NCBI GenBank assembly: GCA_958009055.1
Contig: OY253659.1
Coordinates: forward strand, 620,001-684,000
DNA from: Choricystis sp. odSpoLacu1
Lineage: Eukaryota; Chlorophyta; Trebouxiophyceae
Direction: 5' to 3'
Length of the DNA: 64,000 bases
Position 1 is the first letter of the stretch. Every line of letters starts with the position of its first letter. The notes beneath the pieces are model-generated. The model ran no database searches and was not told the DNA's origin. It was given only the letters and a program-made list of their open reading frames with translations. Shown one piece after another: positions 10,668 through 21,673 of the stretch. Made by a program: the position numbers and the translations under genes.

Positions 10668-11153
10668 ATGCGCCCACTCTGCCGCCCGCGCGGCCGGCTG
10701 CGCACACCGCGGGCAGCTGCACCATCCTACCCTGATCCTGACGGTCCTCCGCCAACCGCCATCCTGCCGCGCGCGCGCACCCAAGCCGCAGCAAAGGCAC
10801 ACGCTGCCGCCGTCACCTCCTACGTCGCCGCCGGGCTGGACGACGAGTGGCCGGTGCCGGAGCTTGCGGACGATCACACCGCGTTGGCGCAGGCCGAGGG
10901 GGCAGCGTACGCGGAAGCGGCAGCAGTGGCGGGAGCAGACGTTGGTGATGTTCTCCTCTCCGTCGGCGCGGCTCTGACCAGCCACCCCTCCCTCCCCGCC
11001 TCCTTCACGTCCGCCTTTGAAGTGGCCAACAAGGTGGCCGAACTGGTGGTGTACGCGGGGGCGGGGGAGGGGGGCGTGTGCTGTGTCTCGCCGGCCGACG
11101 AAGAGCGGCTGAGCGCGGCGGTCGGGCCGCTGCGGGAGGAGCAGGTTGGTTGA
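10668..11153 (+). CDS. Small protein of unknown function, possibly organelle-targeted
   Basis: A single-exon frame of 161 residues from the ATG at 10668. The first 45 residues are Arg/Pro/Ser-rich without acidic residues until PDPDG, as in a transit peptide. The body is acidic and Ala-rich and looks helical (ELADDHTALAQAEGAAYAEA, then TSAFEVANKVAELVVYAG), with one Cys pair (GGVCCVSPADEERL). I do not recognise a family. It is divergent to SWEET, and its 3' end faces the 3' end of the UBA gene 57 bp away. An in-frame upstream ATG at 10536 exists, but it would add residues lacking any targeting character. Confidence 0.55.
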   Translation: MRPLCRPRGRLRTPRAAAPSYPDPDGPPPTAILPRARTQAAAKAHAAAVTSYVAAGLDDEWPVPELADDHTALAQAEGAAYAEAAAVAGADVGDVLLSVGAALTSHPSLPASFTSAFEVANKVAELVVYAGAGEGGVCCVSPADEERLSAAVGPLREEQVG

Positions 11154-11210
11154 AACACGTTGTAGATCTCTGTTTAAAACTGGTTTGAAGCACACACACC
11201 ACCATCCCTC

Positions 11211-11842
11211 TCACTGGGCAGCCAGGCACGCGTCCGTGGCGGCCTGCAGGTCGCCGCCCGCCGACTCGAGTGCGCCCGCCGCGTCGGTCGGACGAAACCC
11301 CATCGCTGTCAACGACGCCAACGCGCCCACGCGCGTTGCGACGGCGGGCGCGTCCGCGGGGCCGCGAGCCCGGGCCAAGGCCGCCCCCAGGCCGCCGGGC
11401 ACGGGGCCGTGGTCGGCCAGGAAGGGGGCCCACGGGTCGGGAGGCGGGGGAGGAGGGGACGTCGACGCGGTTTTGTCTTTCGACGATGCTGCCGCCTCCA
11501 CCACGGCGCGCTCGGGGCCAAAGTCAAAGTCGGGGAAGGCGGCCGCCGGCACGGCGTCGGCGGTGGTGCAGTCGGGGCAGTCGGCCTGTGGAGGGGGAGG
11601 GGGAGTCGGCTTCGCGCAGAAAAAAAAGCCTCCCGTCTTCCACCTCTCTCCCTTCCCCCCCCACACACTCTCTCTCTCACCGGTGGCGCCATCCTGAGCT
11701 CGGGCGCCACCTGCACCCTCAGCAACGGGAACAGGGGGCCGTCCCCGGGCGTCGCGCCCCCGCCCGACGCGGGCGGCGCGGCTGCGAGGGATGCAGCGAC
11801 GGGTGCGGGTGCGCCGGGGGTGGTGCCGAGGGATGGGTACAT
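11211..11842 (-). CDS. UBA-domain protein
   Basis: Two exons, 11842-11681 and 11585-11211, giving 178 residues. The N-terminus (MYPSLGTTPGAPAP) leads to a short conserved-looking stretch PLFPLLRVQVAPELRMAPP, a CPDC knuckle, and an acidic-aromatic patch PDFDFGPE. The C-terminus is a UBA three-helix domain: VGALASLTAMGFRPTDAAG and ALESAGGDLQAATDACL, with the usual MGF loop. UBA domains bind ubiquitin. The protein is otherwise unplaced; an adaptor in ubiquitin-dependent sorting is a guess. The splice junction is in phase (CCG | GCC). Confidence 0.72.
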
Positions 11843-11958
11843 GGTTGACACCACACACGCGTGTTCTGCGTTTTTTCTGGGCAGAGGGAGGAGCGTGTGG
11901 GGCGGGCGCAATGACACACAAAACCGCGGCACAGAGTGAAACAAAAACACTCTTCGGC

Positions 11959-13185
11959 ATGTGCTCGCTGGCGCCTGCGCACCCCGCGCCCCCTCCGGCG
12001 TCCGCCGCCCCGTCCGCGGCGTGCGCCGATGGCTCAGAGGCGCACGTCTCGCCTCTGCAGCCGCCTGCGGAGCTGGCAGAGGGCGAGAAGGACAGCAGCC
12101 CGCGGCATGCCGTCCCCGCAGCGCTGCCGTCGACGCTCCACCCACCCTGCTCCGAGCCCCACACCCGCACCCCTCCCGCCTCCACCTCCTCCCGACGCGG
12201 GCGTGCGTCAGAGGCAGCAGATGCAGCAGCGGCAGCCCGCCTGTGTGCTTTGTTGAGGGCAGATGACACGAGCGTCATTCAGTGCGCCGGCCGCGTGCTG
12301 CGCGTGAAACACTTCCTGCCCTCCTCCGCGGTCGGCCGCGCCGCGATTTATGCTGTGCTGGACGCGTTGACAGTGAATACACGTGTGCAAGCCCTGTACC
12401 TTCAAAACTTTGAGCGTGGGGTGGGGGACGCCGAGATCGACAAACTGATCGACGTGCTTAAACTCGGCCGAATCTGGGCCGTCAACCTGGGCGAAAACGG
12501 GGACGTGAGCAAGGACGCGTGGCGTCGTCTGGCGGCTGCGCTGCCCGCCACGGCTGTCAGTTTCCTGTACGTGTCTGAACACCACATTCTGCGGACCGAC
12601 ATCAAAGACAAGCTGCGCGCCGCAGCCAGAGCCAACCGCTCCCGCCTCCCCCCCGTCGACCCGGCCGTCGCCCGCGTCGTCAAAAACATGTGGTACAATC
12701 CCTCCTCCCACCTGCTATCTCTGTACAAGCGGCAGCACGGGGGCGCCCTGCCCCCGCGCGAGCCACGCCCGCCGCCGCGTACGCGGCCGCCGGGCTGGCG
12801 CCCCCCCCGCGTGCGCGTACCGCGGCACGATCCAGGGGTGCGCACGACGTCCCGGTCGGCGGCGGCGCGGGCGGCGGTGGCGGCGCGGGAGGCGGCGTGG
12901 GAGAGGTTGAGAGTGGACGCTGCTGACGTGGCGGCTGCCGCGCGCAGGCCGCCGCCGCGGAAAGGTGGTCAGGAGTTGCTGCCGCCGCCGCCGACGTGGG
13001 TGGCCGCCAAGCGGGCGCGCACGGGGGGACGGGCAAGCGTCGGCAGCAGCAGCAGTGGAGGGTGGGTCGCGGCAGCGGCAGAGTTGAGGGGGGGAGGCAG
13101 TGACGCCAAGCCGTCGCCGCCGCCGCCGCCGTTTGGTGGGGATGATCTGGCGACGTGGGACACACCGCTTGACGATTTGATGTAA
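11959..13185 (+). CDS. LRR/RNI-like repeat protein of unknown function
   Basis: One exon; I take the ATG at 11959 (408 residues), although the frame is open upstream and an ATG at 11911 is possible. After a Pro/Ala-rich start, the core contains IYAVLDALTVNTRVQALYLQ, then DKLIDVLKLGRIWAVNLGEN and AVSFLYVSEHHI. This periodic strand-helix pattern resembles ribonuclease-inhibitor-like leucine-rich repeats common in algal genomes. The motif MWYNPSSHLLSLYK follows, then a long basic and disordered Pro/Ala tail (12760-13180). It shares a promoter of about 117 bp with the UBA gene. The function is unknown. Confidence 0.7.
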   Translation: MCSLAPAHPAPPPASAAPSAACADGSEAHVSPLQPPAELAEGEKDSSPRHAVPAALPSTLHPPCSEPHTRTPPASTSSRRGRASEAADAAAAARLCALLRADDTSVIQCAGRVLRVKHFLPSSAVGRAAIYAVLDALTVNTRVQALYLQNFERGVGDAEIDKLIDVLKLGRIWAVNLGENGDVSKDAWRRLAAALPATAVSFLYVSEHHILRTDIKDKLRAAARANRSRLPPVDPAVARVVKNMWYNPSSHLLSLYKRQHGGALPPREPRPPPRTRPPGWRPPRVRVPRHDPGVRTTSRSAAARAAVAAREAAWERLRVDAADVAAAARRPPPRKGGQELLPPPPTWVAAKRARTGGRASVGSSSSGGWVAAAAELRGGGSDAKPSPPPPPFGGDDLATWDTPLDDLM

Positions 13186-13247
13186 GAACACGGGAGAGGA
13201 AAACACTTGCGAAGATTTTACACACACACTTTTCTCCGTCTCCTTTT

Positions 13248-14651
13248 TCACCTCTTGTTGCCGTCCGCGTCCCGCCCGATGACGTCATTCATGATGCCAT
13301 CCAGCTCGGCCCCAGAGTCAAAGAAGCGGGCCTGCACGGCGGCCCAGCCCCCCACGTTCTCTTCAACCGACACGAGGCGTGAAACGCGCGGAAACGTGCG
13401 CTGACGCGCGACCTTGCGCACCGGCCTAAACCCTGAGTCCGCCAGCTCCTGCTGCGCGTCCGCCGTGAACAGGTAGTCCACAAACGCGGACGCCGCGTTC
13501 CGCGCCGTCTCTCGGGAGTGGGGGGGCCAGAGGGCGATGTTGCCGTCGACGACAGCGGCGGGGACCGTGACCCTGACATTCACATCGGCGGGCACGACGT
13601 ACGGCAGGGCGGCCCCGCCCTCCGCCACCGCGGCATCGTTGGTGGCGATGATCTCGTTTTCGTAGTTGAGCAAGGCGTCGCCTTTGTTCTGTGGTTGTGG
13701 AGTGTGGGTGGGTGGGGTGGGGGAGAGGGTGAGCAAAAATGAAGCAAAACCTTTTTCTTGTCACACCACCACCCACCCCAACCTCCTCTCTCTCACCTGA
13801 TTGTAAAACGAGTCGCTCGCCTCCCGCGCGTCCCGCGGCTGGATGGCCACATTTTTGAAGACATCGACACAGAACGACCGCGCGCGGTCCGCGTCGTCCA
13901 GCCGCCGCCCCGCCGCCGCAGCCCACAGCGCCAGAAAGTTCCACCTCGCTCCACCCCCTGTCTTTGGGTTGGCCGTGATGACGGCCAGCCCCGGGCGAGT
14001 CAGGTCCCCCCACGCGCGCACGCGGTGGGGGTTGCCTTCACGGACCACAATGCCGATGACTGACTCAGCGACGACGCCGGCGTTGGGGACGCGGGCCCGC
14101 CAGTCGGGGGCGATGAGGCCAGCGTCCGCAATCTTTTGGACGTCCAGGGGGAGGGCGAGGACGACGATGTCGCCGGGGAGGCCGTCGCACACGGCGCGCG
14201 CTTGGGTGCCGGACCCGCCAAACGACAGGCGCCACCTCACTTTGACGCCTGTCGAGGCTTCATACTGGTGCGAAAAGGCAGCCGTGATGCGGGTGAGGGC
14301 TTTGCGGGTGACAGTGAATGACACGAGGGTGAGGGTGATGGCTTTGGGCTTGCGCTTGGCGGCGGCGGCGTCATCGTCGTCGCGGGGGGCGGCCGCGACG
14401 TCGGCCAACGGGTTGGGGGAGCCGCCACCACCGCCACCGCCGCCGTGGCCGCCGGTGAAGCGGCCGCCACCGCTGCCGCCGCCACCGGTGGCAGCCGTTG
14501 CGGCGCGGGCCGCGGCCACGGACGACGCCGCCACCGCGGCCGACGCTGCCACCAGTCTCAGGAGGCGACGCCACGGTCGTGGGGGTGGGCGGGAGGGGGG
14601 GGCGGCCGAGGCCAGCGTGGTGGGTGGGTGGCGTGCAACAGGGCGCTGCAT
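13248..14651 (-). CDS. Chloroplast sulfate-binding protein of the SulP/Sbp/Sabc ABC transporter
   Basis: Two exons, 14651-13797 and 13688-13248, 431 residues. A Ser/Ala/Arg-rich presequence of about 60 residues and a Gly-rich linker precede a prokaryotic type-II sulfate-binding protein. Family blocks are FSHQYEASTGVKVRWRLSFG, GGSGTQARAVCDGLPGDIVV, TANPKTGGGARWNFLALWAA, and after the intron NKGDALLNYENEIIATNDA and AVVDGNIALWPPHSRETA. In Chlamydomonas the homologue Sbp sits at the chloroplast envelope and feeds the SulP/SulP2 channel. Land plants lack this system, so the gene supports a green-algal origin. Targeting is inferred from the presequence. Both exons are intact and join in phase. Confidence 0.88.
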
Positions 14652-14938
14652 TGGAGGGGTGGTTAGGGCGGCCCGCCAGCACTGTCACAATGGGGGCGGG
14701 CACAGAACACACCAGGCACACGCACAGTGAGCAGAGAGTTGAGTTGGGAGGGAGGAGGGGGCCGCGATTGTGCTTGCGAGAAACAAAACGTGACTAGCCT
14801 CCACTCGGGTAGTGTTTTGTTTTTTCGTCACCGCCCCACCACCGTTTGAACGCACAGTTGAAGAATTCAACGTCGACGATTAAAAACACACTCTCAAAGA
14901 AACAGGAAAACACAGGTTAAAACTCACTCTCTCATCTT

Positions 14939-16200
14939 TTAAACAACAACCACGTGCACCGCCCCCCGCCCCCGCCTCCCCCCTCCTGCCCCCGCTGCCG
15001 CTGTCGCCGCCGCCGCCGCCGCCCTTGCGTGGGACGCGTAGACGGCACGCACCGCCAGGGCGTAGGCGGCGCCGACGGCGGCCCCCGCCCACAGGGAGGA
15101 GGGGAGGGGCAAGTCGAAGAAGAGAGCACAGACGACAGCCGCCACCCAGGCCACGCGCACGCAGTCGAGAGCAGCATCTGCAGGTCCTGGCAGCCCGTCT
15201 GGCGGCCAGTACAGGGGGTGGGGAGGAGGCGGCGCCGCGTGCGTGGCCGCGCGCTGCGCGGCGGCCGCCGCAGCGGCGCGCCCCCACGCCGCCGCGAAGC
15301 CGCCGCCCGGTAGCACGCCGGCGCCGGCAGCTAACGCATCGTCGACACCGCCGCCAGGGGCGGGGGGGCGGGGTGGAGGGTCGGTCAGGTTGGCAACGAT
15401 CGCGCCACACAGTTCGCACGTCCTGTCGCCCTTGACTGCCGCCCACCGCTCGGCGCACGCCCTGTGACGGGCGGCGACGTCGCCCCGGCAGGCGCAGGCG
15501 AGGCGCATGGCGTCCCCGGACGCAAACTCGGCGGGAGTCAGAGGGTCGAGACAGATGAGGCAGGCTGGCGGGGGGGGCGTCACAGGCAGCATCGTCGCAG
15601 CCGCCATCCCCTGGTGTCGCGCTCGCCCTTTTGCCAGTCGCAGCAGGCGAGGGCGACGGCGCCCTCTCGCTCGGCCGCCTCCCCGGCGGCGGCGGCGGCG
15701 CAGGGGTGCCGGCTTCCACGTCGTCTGGCGGGGGCGTCGCTGCCCGCGCGCCCGACGCCGGCAGCCCCGCCGACCGGGCCCATGACAGGGCTCGTGTCAG
15801 CAGGGTGGGCGTGGCGGCCGCGGCGGCGGGGGGGGTGGAAGGTGCGGCGCGCGGAGAGCGCGGGCGCGACGCGAGGGTTGGCGACGCGGGCGCGGAGGAC
15901 GAGGGCGCGGGTTGGGGGGAGGTGGGTGTGCCTGGTGGTGCAGGTGAGTGTGTGTAGGGGTGATATGTGGGAGACGGGCGTGCGGGCGCGGGCGAATTTT
16001 CTTTTTTCTTCGGCATGGCGGGCGGACACCTGGCCACGGCGCCCCCCAAAAAAAACACACGCCCGCGCCTCCCCTCCCCCTTGCTGCACAAACCGACACC
16101 CCACGCACAGCCCTATCTCACCATGGCGCTCGTTGGGGGAGAGCAGGGGCACGTCGTCCACGCCGCCCGACAGCGTGCGGCGAACAGCGGGGCTTGCCAT
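14939..16200 (-). CDS. RING-CH (MARCH-like) membrane E3 ubiquitin ligase
   Basis: Exon 1 16200-16122 (MASPAVRRTLSGGVDDVPLL), exon 2 15931-14939, about 356 residues. A disordered Pro/Ser/Ala region precedes the RING-CH domain: CLIC, then CACRGDVAARHRAC and CELC, giving the C4HC3 pattern (CxC-x7-HxxC) with Trp after the fourth pair (AERWAAVKGD). Two hydrophobic segments follow (VRVAWVAAVVCALFF and AGAAVGAAYALAVRAVY), typical of membrane-anchored ligases that ubiquitinate membrane proteins. The frame switches at G8 15570-15577, immediately before the first Cys, so the uncorrected exon loses the RING. Confidence 0.83.
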
Positions 16201-16676
16201 TGTGGTGGTGGTTTTCGGTTTGGCGCCGCCGGCACGAGGCGCAGGTGTGGGTGGGTGGCCGGCGCGCGCGCAGGAGTGCGGCTGTGTGGTGCGTGTGGCG
16301 TGTGTGTCCCCGGGCACAGGCTGTTGGGGAGAGGAAGGCGCAACGCACGCGGGAGAGGGAAGGTTGTGTGTTGGACACACCACTCTCGCTCACCTCTCCC
16401 TTTTTTTGCCTCCCCGGTGTCCCCCCACCAACTGGCTGTTCTTTTGTGTGGGGGAAAAAAAGAGTGGGGGAAAAGAAAAAAGAAACATCTTGCACTATTT
16501 GAAAAAAGCGCGGGGAGAGGCGGGCGGCAGGGTGGGGGGGGGGGGGGGGAGGAACCCCGCCACCACCAGCTCCGACACCCCCGCGCCGTTCACTCCAAAA
16601 AACACAGCGTCCCTCCCCGCGCACCCACACCAAAAATCAAAAAGAAAGGGGGAAAAGCACACCACACACTCATCCT
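16201..16676. other. Spacer, RING-CH promoter and HSP70 3' region
   Basis: 476 bp between two minus-strand genes. It contains poly-A tracts (16457-16490) and a G16 run at 16534-16549. No gene is visible. Confidence 0.5.
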
Positions 16677-19268
16677 TCACTTGCTGTCCGTGAAGTCGGC
16701 GTCGATGACGGTGTCGTCGCCGCCCGAGGACGCGCCGCCGGGCGCGGCGCCATCGCCACCCGCGTCGCCACCCGGCGCCGCGCCAGCACCCGCCGCGCCA
16801 CCCGCCGAGTACACGGCCTGGCCGATGGCCATCACCTCCGCCTGCAGCGACTCCATGCCGGACTTCATGGCGGCGGTGTCGTCCTTGGCGACCGCGTCCT
16901 TGAGCGTGGCCACAGCGGCGTCCACCTTGGCCTTGAGCTCGGCCGGCACCTTGTCCCCAAACTCCTTGACCTGCTTCTCCGCCTGGTAGACCATCGAGTC
17001 CGCCGAGTTGCGGGTGTCCACCGCCTCCCGCTTGGCCTTGTCCTCGTCGGCGAATTTCTCGGCGTCCTGGACCATGCGGTCCACGTCGTCCGACGAGAGC
17101 GTCGACGCGCCCGTGATCTTGATGTCCTGCGCCTTGCCGGTGCCCTTGTCCGTGGCCGTCACGGACAGAATGCCGTTGGCGTCGATGTCGAACTTGACCT
17201 CCACCTGGGGCACGCCGCGCGGGGCGGGGGGGATGCCGTCGAGGCGGAAGGTGCCGAGCGACTTGTTGTTGCGCACAAACTCGCGCTCGCCCTGCAGCAC
17301 GTTGATCTCGACCGACGTCTGGCCGTCGGCAGCAGTGGAGAACACTTCCGACTTGGACGTGGGCAGCGTGGTGTTGCGCGGGATGAGCTTGGTCATGACG
17401 CCGCCCAGGGTTTCCAGGCCGAGGGACAGGGGCGTCACGTCGAGCAACACAATGTCGCGCACCTCGCCCGCCAGCACGCCCGCCTGCACCGCCGCCCCCA
17501 GCGCCACCACTTCGTCCGGGTTGACGGTGACGTTGGGCGACTTGCCCGCCAGCTTCTCGACGAGGGAGATGACGGCGGGGATGCGGGTCGACCCACCGAC
17601 CATGATGACTTCGTTGATGTCGGCGAGCGCCAGGTTGGCGTCCTTGAGCGCCTGCTCCACCGGCACGCGGCACCTGTCCAGCAGGTCGCCGCACAGCTCC
17701 TCGAACTTGGCGCGCGTCAGGGAGGACTCGATGTGCTTGGGGCCGTCGGCGGTCGCGGTGATGAAGGGCAGGGAGATGGAGGTTTGGACCGTCGACGACA
17801 ACTCCATCTTGGCCTTCTCCGCGGCCTCGGTCAACCGCTGCAACGCTTGCCGGTCTTTGCGCAGGTCGATGCCCTCATTCTTGGCAAAGTCGTCCGCCAG
17901 GTAGTCCACGATGCGCTTGTCAAAGTCGTCGCCGCCGAGGTGGGTGTCGCCCGAGGTGGAGAGGACCTCGAAAACGCCGTCGCCGACCTCCAGCACAGAC
18001 ACATCGAACGTGCCGCCCCCCAGGTCGAACACGAGGATGGTCTCGTTGTTCTTCTTTTCGAAGCCGTAGGCCAGGGATGCGGCGGTGGGCTCGTTGATGA
18101 TGCGCAGGACTTCGACGCCCGCGATCTTGCCCGCGTCCTTGGTCGCCTGGCGCTGCGAGTCGTTGAAGTACGCGGGGACAGTCACGACCGCCTTGCCCAC
18201 GGGCGCGTTCAGAAACTTGGCGGCATCGTCCACCAGCTTGCGCAGGACGGCGGCAGAGACTTCTTCGGCAGCGAACTGTTTGCCCGCGTTAGGGCAGTCG
18301 ATCTTGACGTTGCCGGCCGCGTCCTCGATGACGCGGTACGGCACCTGCTTGGACTCGTCGCCCACCTCCCCCATCTTGCGCCCGATGAAGCGCTTGACGG
18401 AGGCGAACGTGTTCTCGGGGTTGACGACGGCCTGGCGTTTGGCGATCTGGTGTGGGGGTGGGGTGGGGGTGGGGGAAGGGTGAGTTTTTTTGTTTGTGTT
18501 TCGTTTGTTTTGGCCACACGCACACAAACACACACACGCCTCCACACTCTACTCACCTGGCCCACCAGGCGGTCCCCCGCCTTGGTGTAGGCAACAACAG
18601 AGGGCGTCGTGCGCGCGCCCTCCGCGTTGGTCACGATGGTGGGCTTGCCCCCCTCCATGGCGGCGACAGCGGAGTTGGTGGTGCCCAGGTCGATGCCGAC
18701 GACCTGTGGGTGGTGTGGTCGTGGGGGGGGGGGGAGGGGTGAGGCGGGGATGGGGGTTGGACACACGCACGCTCGAGTGAGAGGGGACACCCCGCCACGC
18801 CACCCGGAATGCACCGGACCGACTCTCCACGCCTGCCAGCTTCTCCAACGCTGCCCCGGCCGCCTGCCGCCGCCTCGCCCCCCACACAGCACGTCAACCG
18901 ATGGCCACAGGCTCCAGGCGTGACACATCGCGTGTGGTGGGAGGTGTGGGGCGGTGAAGCGTCCCCCCGCGCGCCAGCCGCGAGGACAACAAGCCGTCAC
19001 GGACGGCGTGTCTCCTCGCGCGGCACCTGCCGCCCCCCCACGCCGCCGCCGCCCGCGATGCCTGCCGCTAGAGGCATCTGCGAGCATGTTACGCCTCTAG
19101 GGAGAGCGTGGGGGGGGCACACACGCACACACACACACCGCTCACCTTTTCGGCGCGGGCCACAACGACAGGGCGGCGAGCCGCAGCCGCGACGCGCGGC
19201 TGGGCGCGCCCCAGCACGCGGGCGCTCGCAAAGCGGCGAGAGCCCAGGGTCGTGGAGGACAGGGTCAT
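16677..19268 (-). CDS. HSP70B: Plastid Hsp70 (DnaK-type chaperone, HSP70B)
   Basis: Three exons: 19268-19146 (transit peptide, 41 residues, [20 protein letters not shown]), 18703-18557 and 18446-16677; 679 residues. Exon 2 starts [20 protein letters not shown], the first ATP-phosphate loop. Exon 3 carries [40 protein letters not shown], the linker [19 protein letters not shown], and the substrate-binding domain. The C-terminus is Gly/Ala-rich and ends [13 protein letters not shown], characteristic of plastid and cyanobacterial Hsp70s rather than cytosolic EEVD forms. It folds imported stromal proteins with a CDJ/GrpE cycle and is typically heat- and light-induced. The frame is intact throughout. 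CPN60B lies 20 kb away. Confidence 0.97.
19065..19100. repeat. Inverted repeat in HSP70B intron 1
   Basis: A perfect 8-bp inverted repeat, CTAGAGGC at 19065-19072 and GCCTCTAG at 19093-19100, separated by 20 nt. It lies in the 442-bp first intron, long for this genome. It may be chance. Confidence 0.35.
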
Positions 19269-19308
19269 GAGTCTTGCTTGTTGGTGGGTTGTGTGTTGTG
19301 GGACGGTG

Positions 19309-19316
19309 TTCAAGAA
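19309..19316. promoter_or_regulatory. Candidate heat-shock element upstream of HSP70B
   Basis: TTCAAGAA at 19309-19316, 41 bp upstream of the HSP70B start, matches one inverted TTCnnGAA unit of a heat-shock element. Only one clean pair is present, so this is suggestive rather than proof. Confidence 0.4.
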
Positions 19317-19570
19317 AAATGTCGAAATGAGTTGTGTGCTCGAGCAGGAATCGGCGAACAAAACGAACGACGCTCTCTGCTCTTCCTCCGACAGCCCTTC
19401 CTGCGCTGTCACCACACCCGCTGCCAGCCGCTCTCGCCCCTTGGTTCAATGACCGGCCACTGCTCAGCCCTCCGCCGGACCACGCCCACCCCTCGCCCGC
19501 CGTCCGTGGTGTGGCGCGCGGGGCGCGCGCAATTGGCCCGTGTGTTGGCGATGCCGCCCGGCTGGGTGCG

Positions 19571-19625
19571 TGCGTGTGTGTGGGTGTGGGTGTGGGTGTG
19601 GGTGTGGGTGTGGGTGTGGGTGTGG
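19571..19625 (+). repeat. (GTGGGT)n tandem repeat
   Basis: About eight or nine copies of a GTGGGT hexamer on the plus strand, preceded by GTGTG. The G triplets could form a G-quadruplex. It lies upstream of the unknown plus-strand gene, probably in its first intron or promoter. Confidence 0.85.
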
Positions 19626-19791
19626 AGAGGGCAGGCTCCCCAAGCTCGCAGCATGCATCTGCATGCTGCCACACGCGGTGGGGAGGTGGGAGCGTGTCGG
19701 AGGGCTGGCAGCAGCGCGGCGCGCGCGCGCGCCCCGAGCGAAGAGGCGCGCTTTTCTCTCGTTTTCGCTCACCCACCCACCCCACCCACAC

Positions 19792-20355
19792 CAGCACCCC
19801 CTTCTCTCCTCCCACGACGACGACGAAGACGCCACCCACCCCTCCACCACCGTCACCCTGCTGACGTCCGACGGCATCGTCGTCCTGGGCGCCTCCTCCT
19901 CCTCCTCCTCCGTCGCGCCGCTCACCCCGCGCGCCGTGCGCGCGGCCGCCGCAGCCCGCGCCGCGGCCCGCCCCCCCCTCCCCTCCTGGGAGGCTGGCGG
20001 TCTCTGCATTGCTGCCCCGTTTGCGGTGACGGCGGCCACGACGGCGAGGTGTGGGCGGGGGCGGCTCGTGTCGCTGCACGGGTACACGCGCGACCCAGAA
20101 GCCCTCCCCCTGGACGTCGCTGCTGCGGCGGCCGACCTTAAGGGGGGCGTGGTCGGTGCGCCCACGAGGGAGGCGGCCGCGCCTGGCGCGTTGGCCAAGG
20201 GCGTGCGGGTGCGGGTTGCTCTGCCCTCTCTCCAGGGGGCTCCACCCGCTTTGGATGCCCTAATCTCAGCATTGGTGGGGTCGGGCCACCTGGTGGAGCG
20301 CGTGTCCAAGACGTGGAGGTTTGGGGGGGGCGCGGACGAGTGGTGGTGGGGGTGA
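19792..20355 (+). CDS. Unknown protein, main 3' exon
   Basis: An open plus-strand frame preceded by a good acceptor (CACCCACACCAG, ending 19791) and ending at the TGA at 20353-20355. The visible part (about 187 residues) reads SSHDDDEDATHP, TVTLLTSDGIVVLGASS, an Ala-rich helix, LCIAAPFAVTAATTARCG, GRLVSLHGYTRDPEALPL, then VRVRVALPSLQGAPPALDAL and SGHLVERVSKTWRFG. I do not recognise the family. At least one 5' exon must lie between 19340 and 19630; several short ATG-led frames exist there and none can be preferred. The frame is also open upstream of 19792 through the repeat, but that translates to low-complexity dipeptides. Confidence 0.5.
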   Translation, partial: QHPLLSSHDDDEDATHPSTTVTLLTSDGIVVLGASSSSSSVAPLTPRAVRAAAAARAAARPPLPSWEAGGLCIAAPFAVTAATTARCGRGRLVSLHGYTRDPEALPLDVAAAAADLKGGVVGAPTREAAAPGALAKGVRVRVALPSLQGAPPALDALISALVGSGHLVERVSKTWRFGGGADEWWWG

Positions 20356-20762
20356 GGAAGAGATTGTGTTTTTGCTGCCAACACGCACACTTTCCTTCCC
20401 CTCACAACGCGCACACACCCACGCAACACGCTCTGTATTCTTTTTCAACATCGAGGCGCGGGAAAGGCGCCCCTGTTTGTTGTGTTTCTTTGAGCGAGAG
20501 AACGAGACCAAACGAAAAATGATCCACCTTGTTCCATTTTCTTCCACCCCGACCGTTGGGCGTTGTATCCTTACTTTGCGAGACCCCCTCAATTTTTGTA
20601 TGAGGCGTTGAAAAACGAGAGAGAGCGTGTGTAGACACCACCCCTGGGTTGCCAGGCCGAGAAAACAAACAAAAAAAAAAACGCGAAAATTTTTGCTACT
20701 CCTCTTCACGTTTCTTCGTCTCCCACACTCCCCGCGCCCTCTCTCTCCCCCTCCTCTTCACC
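20356..20762. other. Spacer between two plus-strand genes
   Basis: 407 bp, less GC-rich than the coding DNA, with runs of T and A near 20660-20700. It should contain the unknown gene's 3' UTR and the PRA1 promoter. Nothing else was recognised. Confidence 0.5.
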
Positions 20763-21673
20763 ATGTCCGACGCTCTAGCCGCCACCCCCTCCTCCAACGC
20801 GGTCGTGGCCGCCGCCTCCCGCGTGCGGGACGCGGGCAAGGCGCTGCTTGCGTCCGCGCGCCCGTGGTCCGAAATGGCGGACCGGACCTCGTTCAGCAAG
20901 CCGGCCGACGTGGCCGAGGTAAGAGAGGGAGGCTGGGGATAGAGATGGAGGGGAGAGAGAGCGGAGGGAGGGACCAACCGCCCACGTTCTCTCCGATGGG
21001 CGCGCGCGCGCGCCGTGTTTCAAAGTCGCTGCCCAGCTTAGTTGTCGCCGCCTCTCGGCCGCCGCCCTTCTCTCCCGCCCTCGCCGCCCCGCCCACTTAA
21101 AGGCAAACACACTCTGTTACCTCATGCACGCCGGATGTCTGGTCGACAGAGCGTTCTTGGGCCTGGAACGCGCGCAGAGAGACCGCCGCAAAACCAACGT
21201 CGCGCCAAACGCTCTCCCTCCTCCCCCCACACACACCACAGGCCACCACCCGCCTGCGCAAGAACGCAGCCTACTTCCGCATCAACTACGCCCTCCTCAC
21301 CGCCGGCATCACCGCCGCCACGGTGGCGTTGAACCCGGGGGCCCTGCTTGTGCTGGCCGCGCTGGGTGCCGCCTGGACCTGGCTCACCGCCGTCCGCTCC
21401 ACCCCCGTCGTCATCAATGGCCGCACCCTGTCCGAGCGGGAGACCTTGCTGGCCGCGTCCGCCACCTCCGTCATCGTTGTCTTCTTTTTGACGTCGGCCG
21501 GGGCTGTTCTTTTCTCCGCACTTGGTCTCTCCGCCGCTGCCGTCGCCGCGCACGGCGCCTTCCGGGCGCCGGACGACCTGTTCACGGATGACGCTGCCGT
21601 GGAGGCGCCGGGGGGGCTGCTGGGCATGCTGACCGGGGCGGGCGGCGCCCGGCCGGTGGCGGCAGCGGTGTGA
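20763..21673 (+). CDS. PRA1-family prenylated Rab acceptor
   Basis: Two exons, 20763-20918 and 21242-21673, 195 residues. The cytosolic N-terminus contains RPWSEMADRTSFSKPADVAE, the family's conserved entry, followed by ATTRLRKNAAYFRINYALL. Two pairs of hydrophobic helices follow (LLVLAALGAAWTWLTAV and VIVVFFLTSAGAVLFSAL) around the loop VVINGRTLSERETLL. The tail contains a short acidic patch (DDLFTDDAAVEAP). PRA1/Yip3 proteins sit in ER-Golgi-endosome membranes and act as receptors or exchange helpers for prenylated Rabs. The intron joins in phase 0 (GAG | GCC). Confidence 0.92.

Noticed and set aside
19560..19640. Coding repeat VWVWVW or GVGVGV across the GTGGGT array
   Set aside because: All three frames are open only because the hexamer lacks stops; it is a microsatellite in non-coding DNA.
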